From NCBI GenBank assembly GCA_000242235.1, contig JH590861.1, forward strand, positions 571,257-635,256: a stretch of DNA of 64,000 nucleotides, in the 5' to 3' direction. Positions within the stretch are counted from its first letter, which is position 1; each line of letters begins with the position of its first letter. Position numbers and translations under genes: made by a program. The stretch comes from Stomatobaculum longum. GTDB lineage: Bacteria; Bacillota; Clostridia; Lachnospirales; Lachnospiraceae. Under the pieces are notes generated by a model. It made no database searches. It was not told where the DNA came from and was given only the letters and a program-made list of their open reading frames with translations. This document shows, piece by piece, positions 1 to 7,972 of this stretch.

Positions 1-6
1 TTTCAT
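1..6 (-). CDS. First codons of a gene continuing beyond the left edge
   Basis: An ATG codon (reverse strand, positions 6-4) is followed by one AAA codon before the window ends. A strong ribosome binding site, AGGAGG, lies just upstream at about positions 11-17. The gene would be the next one downstream of sdaAA in the same operon. Nothing can be said about its product. Confidence 0.55.
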
Positions 7-51
7 ATTTTCCTCCTGTTGTCCGTGTGTTCTATGGTCGCGTTCTCCGGC

Positions 52-933
52 TTACTCTTTTCCGAAGACCTGTTCCCTCAGTCTTTTTCCGGTCGGCGTT
101 GTCGCAAGACCGCCTCCCGCGGTCTCCTTCAGATCGGACGACATGCGGTCACCGACCTCTTTCATCGCCGTGATGCACTCATCCGCCGGAATCTTTAGGC
201 CGATGTCGGCGAGTGCCATATCGGCGCAGGCGTAGGCGAGAATCACACCGGCCGCGTTCCGCTTGATGCAGGGTATCTCGACCAGTCCCGCGACCGGGTC
301 GCAGACCAGGCCCAGTTCATTCACAATGACCATGCCGAGTGCATCCGCGCACTGCGCGGGCGTGCCACCCATAAGCTCGACCAGCGCAGCCGCCGCCATA
401 CCGGCCGCGGAACCGCACTCCGCCTGACATCCGCCCTGCGCGCCCGCAATGCAGGCGTTGGTCGCAATGACCATGCCGAAGGCCCCCGCTGTGAAGATGG
501 ACATCACGACATCGCGCTTCGAAAAATTCCTGTCCTCGTACATCGGCACGAGACAGCCCGGCAAAATGCCGCAACTGCCCGCAGTCGGCGTCGCGACAAT
601 GCGTCCCATGGCCGCGTTACAGTTGCTCACCGCAAGCGCGCGCGCCATGGCCTTGGTCATGAGGCTGCCCGTTAAGCCGCCCTTATGCTCGGCGTACTGC
701 TTCATGCGGTAGCCCTCTTCGCCGGTTAAGCCCGAGCGCGAAATTCTGCCGGGCTGCTGTCCCCAGTCCGCCGCCTCGATCATCACATCAAAGTCCTTCT
801 CCATCTCCCGATACAGCTCTTCTTCCGTGATGCCGAGCTGCTGCGCCTGGTCTTTCAGACAGAGCTCGCTGATTTTAAGGCCTGCCTTCTCGGCCACCTC
901 CACGATTTCCCGAATGGAATTGTACTGAATCAT
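52..933 (-). CDS. sdaAA: L-serine dehydratase, iron-sulfur dependent, alpha subunit
   Basis: This is the catalytic subunit of the two-chain bacterial L-serine dehydratase, which deaminates L-serine to pyruvate and ammonia in the cytoplasm using an oxygen-labile 4Fe-4S cluster. The 293-residue length is normal for the alpha chain. Family motifs include PTAGSCGILPG near residues 116-126 and a cysteine-rich stretch, NACIAGAQGGCQAECGSA, near 158-175, which together supply the cluster ligands. The start is preceded by a GGAGGG site. It lies 11 bases behind sdaAB, so the two are translated from one message. The need for an iron-sulfur enzyme fits an anaerobe. Confidence 0.96.
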   Translation of the reverse strand: MIQYNSIREIVEVAEKAGLKISELCLKDQAQQLGITEEELYREMEKDFDVMIEAADWGQQPGRISRSGLTGEEGYRMKQYAEHKGGLTGSLMTKAMARALAVSNCNAAMGRIVATPTAGSCGILPGCLVPMYEDRNFSKRDVVMSIFTAGAFGMVIATNACIAGAQGGCQAECGSAAGMAAAALVELMGGTPAQCADALGMVIVNELGLVCDPVAGLVEIPCIKRNAAGVILAYACADMALADIGLKIPADECITAMKEVGDRMSSDLKETAGGGLATTPTGKRLREQVFGKE

Positions 934-944
934 TCTGCCCTCCG

Positions 945-1616
945 TCAGCCAAGCGCGCGAATCAGAATGGCGCGCTCCACATTTTTGATGTTATTGAGAT
1001 CCTCAATCACGCTCTCCGGCGGCATCTGGTCGAGTTCCAGCATCATGAGTGCCTCACCGCCCTTTTCCTTCCGGCTCAGACGGAAGTTGCCGATATTCAG
1101 GTCGCCGTACTTCTCGTACATGAGATGGGTGACCGCCGCAATCACGCCCGGGCGATCGAGGTGCAGAATTAAGAGGGTGTTGTTATCGCCGGTGAAATTT
1201 ACCTCCATGCCGTCGATATTCGTGATCTGAATGTTGCCGCCGCCTATGCTTGCACCCTCGACCATTCCCTGCTTGCCGTTGTCGCACTCGTAGTAGACGC
1301 GCGCCGTGTTCGGATGCGTGCCCGGAATATCCTCCGGCACAAATTCATAAGAGAGACCGCGCTCTGCGGCAATGCGCATCGAGTCGCGGAGCTCCTCCGA
1401 CCAGCTGTAGTAGCCGAGTATCCCCGCGAGAATCGCGCGGTCCGTGCCGTGTCCCTGATAGGTGCGCGCGAAGGATCCCGAGAGCTGAATGCACACGCGG
1501 ACAATGCGGGCATCGCCGGCGAGTTTATTGACAACGCGCCCGATGCGGCACGCGCCGGCCGTATGCGAGCTCGAAGGCCCTATCATCACGGGCCCGATGA
1601 TATTGAAAATATTCAT
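945..1616 (-). CDS. sdaAB: L-serine dehydratase, iron-sulfur dependent, beta subunit
   Basis: This is the partner subunit of SdaAA, 223 residues with the start chosen here. The N-terminal part carries the GPSSSHTAGACRIG motif of the serine dehydratase beta family. The last 75 or so residues look like an ACT domain, a likely regulatory amino-acid-binding module. The open frame extends about 28 codons further upstream, but the ATG at 1616 has an AAGGAG site 8 bases before it and the protein then begins MNIFNIIGPV, as is usual in the family. It is first in the sdaAB-sdaAA pair. Confidence 0.94.
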   Translation of the reverse strand: MNIFNIIGPVMIGPSSSHTAGACRIGRVVNKLAGDARIVRVCIQLSGSFARTYQGHGTDRAILAGILGYYSWSEELRDSMRIAAERGLSYEFVPEDIPGTHPNTARVYYECDNGKQGMVEGASIGGGNIQITNIDGMEVNFTGDNNTLLILHLDRPGVIAAVTHLMYEKYGDLNIGNFRLSRKEKGGEALMMLELDQMPPESVIEDLNNIKNVERAILIRALG

Positions 1617-1667
1617 GTGTTTTACTCCTTGTGACAGTTGAACTTTGGTGATTCTGCTGCCAGTTAC

Positions 1668-1676
1668 AGTGTACCA
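1668..1676 (-). promoter_or_regulatory. Candidate extended -10 promoter for sdaAB-sdaAA
   Basis: On the reverse strand the sequence reads TGGTACACT, that is, a TACACT -10 element with an upstream TG. No good -35 hexamer is seen at the usual distance. It lies about 50 bases upstream of the sdaAB start. Confidence 0.35.
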
Positions 1677-1713
1677 CAGCGCGTCAAACTTTTCTGCCAA
1701 AAGAAGTTTCCGG

Positions 1714-1745
1714 ACAAAAAAACAGCCCCGGTTGCCCGGAGCTGT
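1714..1745 (-). terminator. Rho-independent terminator of the lipoprotein gene
   Basis: On the reverse strand a 10-bp stem (ACAGCTCCGG with CCGGGGCTGT, one G-T pair) closes a GCAA tetraloop and runs into a T tract. It sits 19 bases after the lipoprotein stop codon. Confidence 0.9.
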
Positions 1746-1763
1746 TCGCGATTTCTATGATTC

Positions 1764-2222
1764 TCAAGCCTTCTTGACGGAGACAACCATGCCCTCGAAG
1801 GGATTGGTCTCGGAAATCGTGCCCGTGTAGGTAACGGTGACCTTGTCGCCTGCCTTGACATCGGAAAGGCCTTCCGGTGCCTTGCCCTGCTCGAAGGTGA
1901 ACTGATAAGCCGTGCCCTTCTCATCGACAAGCGTGAATGCAAAGTCCTTCACCTCGTCAAGCGTGCCGACCATCGTGGACTCCTTGGCATCAGCTGCCTT
2001 GTCATCCTTCTTGGAAGCATCAGCCTTGGTCTCGCCAGCCTTGGTGGTCTCGTCCATCTTGGACTCCCCAGCCTTGGTGGTTTCGCCGGCCTTGGTCTCG
2101 ACAGAAGACTCCTGCTTTGCTGCAGTGGTCTCTTCCTTCTTGCTACCGCCGCAAGCGGTGAATGCAAGAGCTGCTGCTGCAACAGTTCCTAACACAAGTG
2201 CGCGAACTACATTCTTCTTCAT
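1764..2222 (-). CDS. Small lipoprotein with repetitive linker and C-terminal beta-type domain
   Basis: A 152-residue secreted protein of unknown role. Residues 1-24 form a lipoprotein signal: two lysines, a hydrophobic stretch and the lipobox FTAC with the modified cysteine at 24. Residues 25-80 are a low-complexity Thr/Lys/Ala/Glu linker with repeats of ETTKAGE type. The last 70 residues, beginning about STMVGTLDEV, are rich in alternating Val/Thr and look like a compact beta domain. The protein is probably tethered to the outer face of the membrane. It has its own promoter and terminator and so is a single-gene unit. No family can be named with confidence. Confidence 0.85.
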   Translation of the reverse strand: MKKNVVRALVLGTVAAAALAFTACGGSKKEETTAAKQESSVETKAGETTKAGESKMDETTKAGETKADASKKDDKAADAKESTMVGTLDEVKDFAFTLVDEKGTAYQFTFEQGKAPEGLSDVKAGDKVTVTYTGTISETNPFEGMVVSVKKA

Positions 2223-2274
2223 GATTTTATCCTCCTTTGTATGCCCGCGGAAAACTCCGCTTGCAATGAAAACA

Positions 2275-2302
2275 AGTATAGCGTTTTATTTTTGAAAAAC
2301 AA
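2275..2302 (-). promoter_or_regulatory. Promoter of the lipoprotein gene
   Basis: On the reverse strand a TTGTTT -35 (2297-2302) and TATACT -10 (2275-2280) are separated by 16 bases. An AGGAGG ribosome binding site follows just before the start at 2222. Confidence 0.75.
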
Positions 2303-2406
2303 GCGCTTTTTGCGATTCTTAAAGAAGTTTATCTTTTTTTTAGCGTTTTCCGCGCCGGTGGCGAAAACAATTGTCTGAAAATATCAGGTTATCACTGACT
2401 ATCGTT

Positions 2407-2874
2407 TTAATATCGCACGCTTCCCTTGAAATTCCGCTCCAAATCCCGTCTCGCGTCATTTTTCGCGATGGTCGCGCGCTTGTCATACTTCTTTTTGCCC
2501 TGTGCGAGGCCGATCTCCACTTTGACGAGTCTGCCCTTCAGGTACACTTCGAGCGGCACGAGCGTGAGTCCTTTCTCCTTGATGGTGCCGATCAGGCGGC
2601 GGATTTCACTCTTATGCATGAGCAGCTTCCGCACGCGGAGCGGGTCTTTGTTGAAAATATTTCCCTTCTCATAGGGGTTGATGTGCATCCCGTAAATAAA
2701 AATTTCTCCGTTCCGGATATCAACCCAGCTTTCCTTCACGGAGCAGTGCCCCATACGAAGCGCCTTGACCTCCGTGCCGAAAAGCTCGATTCCGGTCTCA
2801 AAAGTCTCAAGAATAAAATAGTCGAAGCGGGCTTTTTTATTGTTTGCGATGAGTTTTTTGCTCTCTTTTCCCAT
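2407..2874 (-). CDS. smpB: SsrA-binding protein SmpB
   Basis: A 155-residue RNA-binding protein that delivers tmRNA to stalled ribosomes for trans-translation. The start region (NNKKARFDYFILETFETGIEL, then GTEVKALRMG) and the end (KKYDKRATIAKNDARRDLER) are the family's signatures; the basic tail enters the mRNA channel. Its length is normal. It follows rnr by 20 bases in the common rnr-smpB pairing; RNase R degrades the faulty mRNAs released by trans-translation. The tmRNA gene itself was not seen nearby. Confidence 0.97.
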   Translation of the reverse strand: MGKESKKLIANNKKARFDYFILETFETGIELFGTEVKALRMGHCSVKESWVDIRNGEIFIYGMHINPYEKGNIFNKDPLRVRKLLMHKSEIRRLIGTIKEKGLTLVPLEVYLKGRLVKVEIGLAQGKKKYDKRATIAKNDARRDLERNFKGSVRY

Positions 2875-2894
2875 GCCTCTCCTCTTCTCCTCCT

Positions 2895-5057
2895 TTAATC
2901 CTCCTCGTCCGCCGGAAGCGCCGGTTCGGGGATAAAATCGACGGTGCGGAGCAGCCTGTCGGCACCGGTCACGCGGACGCGGAGCGGCTCGCCGAGGCGA
3001 TAGCGCTTCTTCGTGAACTCACCGACCAGCTCGGCCTTCTCCTCGTTAAACTGATAGCGGTCGTCCCGCAGTTCCGAGACCCGTATCATGCCGTCCACGG
3101 TGTTTTTGAGTTCCACATAGATGCCGTAGCGCGTCACGCCGCTGATGATGCCGTCGAATACTTCGTTGATGTGCTGCTCCATGTACTCGCACTTCTTGAA
3201 CTTCACGGCATCCCGCTCGCACTCCTGCGCTCTCCGCTCGGTCTTGCTCGCCTGCTCGGCGACACCGGGCAAAACAGCGCGGTAGTGCTCCGTGCGCTTT
3301 GCGTTCATGCCGTTTCGCAGATGCTCCTTGATGATGCGGTGTATCTGGAGGTCCGGATAGCGGCGAATCGGCGAGGTAAAGTGCGTATAGTAACGGGAAG
3401 CCAGACCGAAGTGCCCGACGCAGTCCACCGAATAGCTGGCCTGCGTCATGGTGCGGAGCGCCATGCGGCTCACCAGGTCTTCGGTCTCGGTGCCCTCGAC
3501 GCGGAGCAGGAGCTTTTGAATTTCGCGCGGCGTGACCTCTCCGTTTTTGAGCGGCAGGTTCAGGCCGAAGTTCGCGACAAAGGTCTTTAAGACCTGCAGC
3601 TTCTCGGTCGTCGGGGCCTCGTGAATGCGGTATACGAACGGAATGTGCTTTAAACAGTAGGTCTTTGCAACCGTCTCATTGGCCGCGAGCATGAAGTCCT
3701 CAATGAGGCGGGTCGCCTCGTTCCGCTCATAGGCGCGGATTTCGAGTGGCTTGCCGGCGGGGTTCAAAATCACCTTGCTCTCCGGGAAATCAAAGTCGAT
3801 ATAGCCTCTCTCGCTGCGGCGCTCCCGGAGTGCGCGCGCGAGGTCATCCATCTCCTCGAGCATCGGCACGAGCTCCGCATAGTGCTCGCAGAGCTCCGGC
3901 TCGTGGTTCGTGACAATCTGATTGACCGTCGTATAGGTGAGACGGCGGTCGGAGCGTATCACCGACTCGCAGATATCGTGCCTCACCTGTTCGCCGGTCG
4001 GCGTGAACTCCATGAGACAGGAGAGCGCGAAGCGATCCTCGCCCTCGTTCAGCGAACAGATGCCGTTCGAGAGTGCGACCGGCAGCATCGGAATCACGCG
4101 GTCCGGAAGATACACGCTGGTGCCGCGGTTTAAAGCCGTGCGGTCCAGTGCCCCGCCCTCTCTCACATATTCGCTGACATCCGCAATGTGTACGCCGAGC
4201 AAAAGGTTGCCGTTCTCGAGGCGGTCGAGCGAAATCGCATCGTCCAGATCCTTCGAGTCTTCGCCGTCAATTGTGACCGTACAGAGCGCGCGGAGATCCC
4301 GGCGCCCGCTGAGCTCTGTCTCCTCCGTCTTGCCGCGCTTTGCGACATGCGCTGCCTCAATCAGACATTCCTCGGAAAAGCTGTCCGGAATGTCAAAGCT
4401 GCGCACAATCGAGGTCAGATCGACCCCCGGCGCCGTCGCCCGGCCCAGCAATTCGGTGATGCGCCCCTCGAGCGCCTCGCCCTTCTCCTTCGGATAGCGC
4501 GTGATTTCGACCACGACCTTCTGGCCCGTCTCCGCGCCGAGTGACTCCTTCTTCGGGACAACGACATCCGCCGCAAAGCGCGCGTTGTCCGGAATCACGA
4601 CGCCGCCGTTGTTTTCGCGCCGGTAATAGCCGACCAGACGGCTCACACCGCGCGCCACGATCTCCACGACGCGCCCCTCGCGGCGCTCGAGCTGCTGCCC
4701 GCGCGGAATCAGAATGCGGACGGTGTCGCCCTGCAGCGCGCCCCTCGTCTTGTCGCGGGGGATAAAGACATCGTGTTCCTCGCCGGGAATGCGGACAAAG
4801 CCGAAGCCCTTCGCATTTGCCGCGAAGATGCCCTCCTTCTCCTCCTTTTCCGGTTTCCCATACTTGCCGCTCTTCGAGATGCGGATTCTGCCCTCCCGCA
4901 CGAGGGCACTGAGCGTCTCCTCGAGATCCCGCCGCTTGGACTTCGGCACATCCAGAAACAATGCGATTTCCCGGAGGCGCATGGGCTGATACATCGGGTC
5001 TTCCATCAACTTGAGCAGCACCTTTTCTCTCTTCTTCAATAACTCTTCGTGCGTCAT
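2895..5057 (-). CDS. rnr: Ribonuclease R
   Basis: A 720-residue 3'-5' processive exoribonuclease of the RNase II/R family. In order: an N-terminal winged helix (about 1-75), cold-shock-like OB domains (about 75-215), the RNB catalytic domain with the acidic cluster TIDGEDSKDLDDAISL (about 263-278), and a C-terminal S1 domain beginning near EVFDGIISGVTRYGIYVEL. It degrades structured RNA and helps in rRNA quality control. It lies between secG and smpB, the usual Bacillota arrangement. The start has GGGAG upstream. Confidence 0.96.
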   Translation of the reverse strand: MTHEELLKKREKVLLKLMEDPMYQPMRLREIALFLDVPKSKRRDLEETLSALVREGRIRISKSGKYGKPEKEEKEGIFAANAKGFGFVRIPGEEHDVFIPRDKTRGALQGDTVRILIPRGQQLERREGRVVEIVARGVSRLVGYYRRENNGGVVIPDNARFAADVVVPKKESLGAETGQKVVVEITRYPKEKGEALEGRITELLGRATAPGVDLTSIVRSFDIPDSFSEECLIEAAHVAKRGKTEETELSGRRDLRALCTVTIDGEDSKDLDDAISLDRLENGNLLLGVHIADVSEYVREGGALDRTALNRGTSVYLPDRVIPMLPVALSNGICSLNEGEDRFALSCLMEFTPTGEQVRHDICESVIRSDRRLTYTTVNQIVTNHEPELCEHYAELVPMLEEMDDLARALRERRSERGYIDFDFPESKVILNPAGKPLEIRAYERNEATRLIEDFMLAANETVAKTYCLKHIPFVYRIHEAPTTEKLQVLKTFVANFGLNLPLKNGEVTPREIQKLLLRVEGTETEDLVSRMALRTMTQASYSVDCVGHFGLASRYYTHFTSPIRRYPDLQIHRIIKEHLRNGMNAKRTEHYRAVLPGVAEQASKTERRAQECERDAVKFKKCEYMEQHINEVFDGIISGVTRYGIYVELKNTVDGMIRVSELRDDRYQFNEEKAELVGEFTKKRYRLGEPLRVRVTGADRLLRTVDFIPEPALPADEED

Positions 5058-5107
5058 ACGCTCCCGATTTCTCCTCTTTCTTTGAATCTGTCGCCAAAAA
5101 GACCGTG

Positions 5108-5138
5108 AAAAAAAGCCCCCGCGCGTTCTGCGGGAGCT
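5108..5138 (-). terminator. Terminator between secG and rnr
   Basis: On the reverse strand a 9-bp stem (AGCTCCCGC with GCGGGGGCT, one G-T pair), a 7-base loop and a run of T form a standard intrinsic terminator. It lies 10 bases after the secG stop and about 50 bases before rnr, so rnr-smpB would depend on readthrough or an unseen promoter. Confidence 0.85.
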
Positions 5139-5147
5139 TCCTCTCTT

Positions 5148-5384
5148 TTACTTTATCAAGTTCAGTGCAAATGCAAGGGCGAGGAACAGCACCGCCGCAA
5201 CTGCCGTGAGCTTTTCAAGTGTTCCCTCCACCGAGCGCCCGCGAATCTTACCCCAGTAAGAATCCGCAATGCCACCGATTGCACCAAGTCCCTGATCTTT
5301 TCCCTCCTGCATCAGAACGACACCGGAGAGAAACACGCAGACAATGACAAAAACAATGGATAAAATTCTGTTTAAAATGATCAT
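5148..5384 (-). CDS. secG: Protein translocase subunit SecG
   Basis: A 78-residue membrane protein, the small accessory subunit of the SecYEG channel. Two hydrophobic segments (about residues 3-22 and 55-75) flank the conserved cytoplasmic loop LMQEGKDQGLGAIGG. The frame is open for 35 codons upstream, but the ATG at 5384 has GGAGG six bases before it and gives the normal family length. The gene precedes rnr-smpB, as in many Bacillota, and has its own strong promoter and a terminator just after it. Confidence 0.95.
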   Translation of the reverse strand: MIILNRILSIVFVIVCVFLSGVVLMQEGKDQGLGAIGGIADSYWGKIRGRSVEGTLEKLTAVAAVLFLALAFALNLIK

Positions 5385-5438
5385 CCCGTTCCTCCAGCCT
5401 GTGCCGCAATTCGTCTGAATGCGGACACATTTTTCGAT

Positions 5439-5467
5439 ATAATACCACAAATGTTGCGGCGGGACAA
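5439..5467 (-). promoter_or_regulatory. Promoter of secG
   Basis: On the reverse strand a TTGTCC -35 (5462-5467) and TATTAT -10 (5439-5444) have exact 17-base spacing. It is divergent from the ahpC promoter. Confidence 0.75.
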
Positions 5468-5512
5468 GGATTTCTCGGAAAGTATACATTCAGACAAAAA
5501 TAGGAATTATTA

Positions 5513-5540
5513 TTGACATTTGAGTAAGACATGGTAGACT
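5513..5540 (+). promoter_or_regulatory. Promoter of ahpC
   Basis: A perfect TTGACA (5513-5518) and a TAGACT -10 (5535-5540) lie 16 bases apart. An inverted repeat with arms AGATGA and TCATCT (5548-5553, 5561-5566) starts right at the expected transcription start. It could be an operator or a 5' hairpin. Confidence 0.65.
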
Positions 5541-5622
5541 ATAGCTAAGATGATTTTAAGTCATCTACCCTTTATAAGTTAGTTCTAATTCACGTTCACA
5601 GTTCATACAAGGAGGAAACCAC

Positions 5623-6186
5623 ATGTCCCTTATCGGCAAGGAAATCAGCGATTTCAGCGCACAGGCGTTCCAGAACAACAGCTTTAAGACCGTGAACCGC
5701 GAGGATCTCCGCGGCAAGTGGAGCGTCTTCTTCTTCTACCCGGCGGACTTCACCTTTGTGTGCCCGACCGAGCTCGAGGACCTCGAGAACAACTACGCTG
5801 CCTTCCAGAAGGCAGGCTGTGAGATCTACTCGGTCTCCTGCGACACCCATTTTGTCCACAAGGCTTGGCACGACCACTCCGAGAAGATCTCGAAGATTAC
5901 CTATCCCATGCTCGCGGACCCGACCCAGGCACTCGCGCGCGACTTTGAGGTCCTGATTCCGGAGGCAGGCCTTGCGGAGCGCGGCACCTTCATTGTGGAT
6001 CCGGATCTTAAGATTGTCGCTTACGAAGTCAACGCGGGCAATGTGGGCCGCAACGCGGAGGAGCTGCTCCGCAAAGTGCAGGCTTGCCAGTTTGTCCGCG
6101 AGCACGGCGATGAGGTTTGCCCGGCAAAGTGGACCCCCGGCGCGGAGACCCTGAAGCCGAGCCTGGATCTCGTCGGTGCCCTGTAA
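5623..6186 (+). CDS. ahpC: Alkyl hydroperoxide reductase subunit C (typical 2-Cys peroxiredoxin)
   Basis: A 187-residue thiol peroxidase that reduces hydrogen peroxide and organic hydroperoxides. The peroxidatic cysteine is Cys47 in [11 protein letters not shown] and the resolving cysteine is Cys166 in DEVCPAKW, close to the 46/165 numbering of enterobacterial AhpC. Length and start (preceded by AAGGAGG) are standard. It is followed after 21 bases by its electron donor, the AhpF-like flavoprotein, and both end at a strong bidirectional terminator. This is the only clear peroxide-defence operon in the window. Confidence 0.98.
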   Translation: MSLIGKEISDFSAQAFQNNSFKTVNREDLRGKWSVFFFYPADFTFVCPTELEDLENNYAAFQKAGCEIYSVSCDTHFVHKAWHDHSEKISKITYPMLADPTQALARDFEVLIPEAGLAERGTFIVDPDLKIVAYEVNAGNVGRNAEELLRKVQACQFVREHGDEVCPAKWTPGAETLKPSLDLVGAL

Positions 6187-6207
6187 TTCAAAGAGAAAGG
6201 AATATTC

Positions 6208-7878
6208 ATGACGTCAGAAGAGAGAACTTCTTTCTATGACGCGGTAGTCATCGGCGGCGGCCCTGCGGGGCTGACCGCCGGTCTCTATCTTGCGAGAGCC
6301 TGCTACCGCGTCCTCATTCTGGAACAGGAAAAGTTCGGCGGCCAGATTACGATTACCGCTGAGGTTGTGAACTACCCGGGTGCCGCGCCGATGAGCGGCG
6401 AGGCGCTGACTGCCGAGATGCGCCGCCAGGCGGAAAACTTCGGCGCGGAATTTCTGCTCGCCGAAGCGACGGGACTGAAACAAGAAGACGGCTTCTTTGT
6501 CGTCAGGACACCGAAGGGTGATTTCCGCGCCCACGGTGTGATTCTCGCGACCGGCGCGCATCCGCGCATGATCGGTTTCCCGGGCGAGGCGGAATATAAG
6601 GGCCACGGCATTGCCTACTGCGCGACCTGCGACGGCGAGTTTTTCACCGGCCGCGAGGTCTTTGTGGTCGGCGGCGGCTTTGCCGCGGCAGAGGAAGCGG
6701 TGTTCCTCACAAAGTACGCTTCCCATGTGACCATCTTGATTCGCGAGCCCGATTTTACCTGTGCCGCGAAGGTCGCGGAACCCGCGAAACAGCACGAAAA
6801 AATTACGATAAAATACGACACCGAAGTCGAGGAGGTCTCGGGCGATGGCATGCTGCGCTGCATTCGCTACCGAAACACAAAGACCGGCGAGGTGACTGAA
6901 TTCAGCCCCGCGGACGGCGGCAGCTTCGGCGTCTTTGTCTTTGCGGGCTATGCGCCCTCCTCTTCGCTTCTCAAGGGACTCGCGGAGATTGACGCGCAGG
7001 GATATGTGCCGACCGACCGGAATCAGAAAACCAGTCTGGACGGCCTCTACGCCGCGGGCGATGTCTGTGAAAAGAACCTGCGCCAGGTTGTGACCGCGAC
7101 CGGCGACGGCGCGGTTGCGGCGACCGAGCTCGAAAAATACATTGCAAAACGCCAGAAAGAGACAGGCGTCAAAGCGGATATTCAGACCCGCCGCGCGGCT
7201 GTCCACACAGCTCAGGACAGCGCACCGGCGACCGTGGCGGTACAGAGCGGCGATACTCCCTTTGACAGCGCAATGATGCAGCAGCTGAACACAGTCTTTT
7301 CACGGCTCACCGAGGAGCTCACGCTGAAACTCTACACGGACGAGGGTGCAGTCTCCTCCGAACTACGGCACTATTTGGAGGCGCTCACCGCTCTCAGCGA
7401 TAAACTCACGCTCTCCGAAGAGAGCGCACCCGATCCGCTCGCCTCTCGCGATACGGATACTGCTCTGCCCTATGTCCGCATTTTCCGCGAGAACGGCAGT
7501 TACGCGGGGCTCTGCTTCCACGGCGTGCCGGGCGGCCACGAATTCACTTCGTTCGTGCTCGGACTCTACAATGCCGGGAGCAAGGGGCAGCCGGTCGCCG
7601 AAGAAGCCTTGTCCCGCATTGCCGCAATCGACAGGGACATCCGGATTCGGATTCTCGTGAGTCTCTCCTGCACCATGTGCCCGGAGCTCGTGACGAGCGC
7701 CCAGCGCCTTGCGACGCTAAACCCGCATATCACGACGGAGGTCTTCGACCTGAACCGCTTCCCGGCACTCCGCGAGCGGTACGAAGTGATGAGCGTGCCC
7801 TGCTTCCTCGTAAACGACGAGCCGCCGCAGTTCGGCAAAAAGGATCTCACGCAACTCCTCGATTTACTCGGCGCATAA
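6208..7878 (+). CDS. AhpF-like flavoprotein: thioredoxin reductase module followed by thioredoxin-fold module
   Basis: A 556-residue enzyme expected to pass electrons from NAD(P)H through FAD to AhpC. Residues 10-310 form a thioredoxin-reductase-type module with the FAD motif GGGPAG (16-21), the redox pair CATC (138-141), an NAD(P)H motif VGGGFAAAEE and the TrxR-like ending GLYAAGDVCEK. After a linker, residues about 350-556 resemble the double thioredoxin fold normally found at the N terminus of AhpF, with a second redox pair CTMC at 488-491. Classical AhpF has the reverse order (double Trx first, then reductase). The partner role is inferred from position behind ahpC. Confidence 0.9.
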   Translation: MTSEERTSFYDAVVIGGGPAGLTAGLYLARACYRVLILEQEKFGGQITITAEVVNYPGAAPMSGEALTAEMRRQAENFGAEFLLAEATGLKQEDGFFVVRTPKGDFRAHGVILATGAHPRMIGFPGEAEYKGHGIAYCATCDGEFFTGREVFVVGGGFAAAEEAVFLTKYASHVTILIREPDFTCAAKVAEPAKQHEKITIKYDTEVEEVSGDGMLRCIRYRNTKTGEVTEFSPADGGSFGVFVFAGYAPSSSLLKGLAEIDAQGYVPTDRNQKTSLDGLYAAGDVCEKNLRQVVTATGDGAVAATELEKYIAKRQKETGVKADIQTRRAAVHTAQDSAPATVAVQSGDTPFDSAMMQQLNTVFSRLTEELTLKLYTDEGAVSSELRHYLEALTALSDKLTLSEESAPDPLASRDTDTALPYVRIFRENGSYAGLCFHGVPGGHEFTSFVLGLYNAGSKGQPVAEEALSRIAAIDRDIRIRILVSLSCTMCPELVTSAQRLATLNPHITTEVFDLNRFPALRERYEVMSVPCFLVNDEPPQFGKKDLTQLLDLLGA

Positions 7879-7904
7879 AGCAGAGTGATAGGACAAAAAA
7901 CAGC

Positions 7905-7954
7905 ACACAAGAAAACAGCGTCCCGGAATAAACCGGAACGCTGTTTTCTTGTGT
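7905..7954. terminator. Bidirectional terminator between ahpC-ahpF and glgP
   Basis: Arms of 22 bases (7905-7926 and 7933-7954) pair around a 6-base loop with one non-Watson-Crick position, which is a G-T pair on the reverse strand. A/T-rich ends give T runs in both directions, so it can serve both converging units. Confidence 0.9.
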
Positions 7955-7972
7955 GTCTTTCCTGTAAAAGGC

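Noticed and set aside
2223-2406. tmRNA gene next to smpB
   Set aside because: The stretch has a promoter for the lipoprotein gene but no tmRNA-like acceptor ends or tag reading frame.
5570-5600. PerR box upstream of ahpC
   Set aside because: TTATAAGTTAGTTCTAA has A/T-rich half-sites but the spacing and right half do not match the 7-1-7 PerR consensus.
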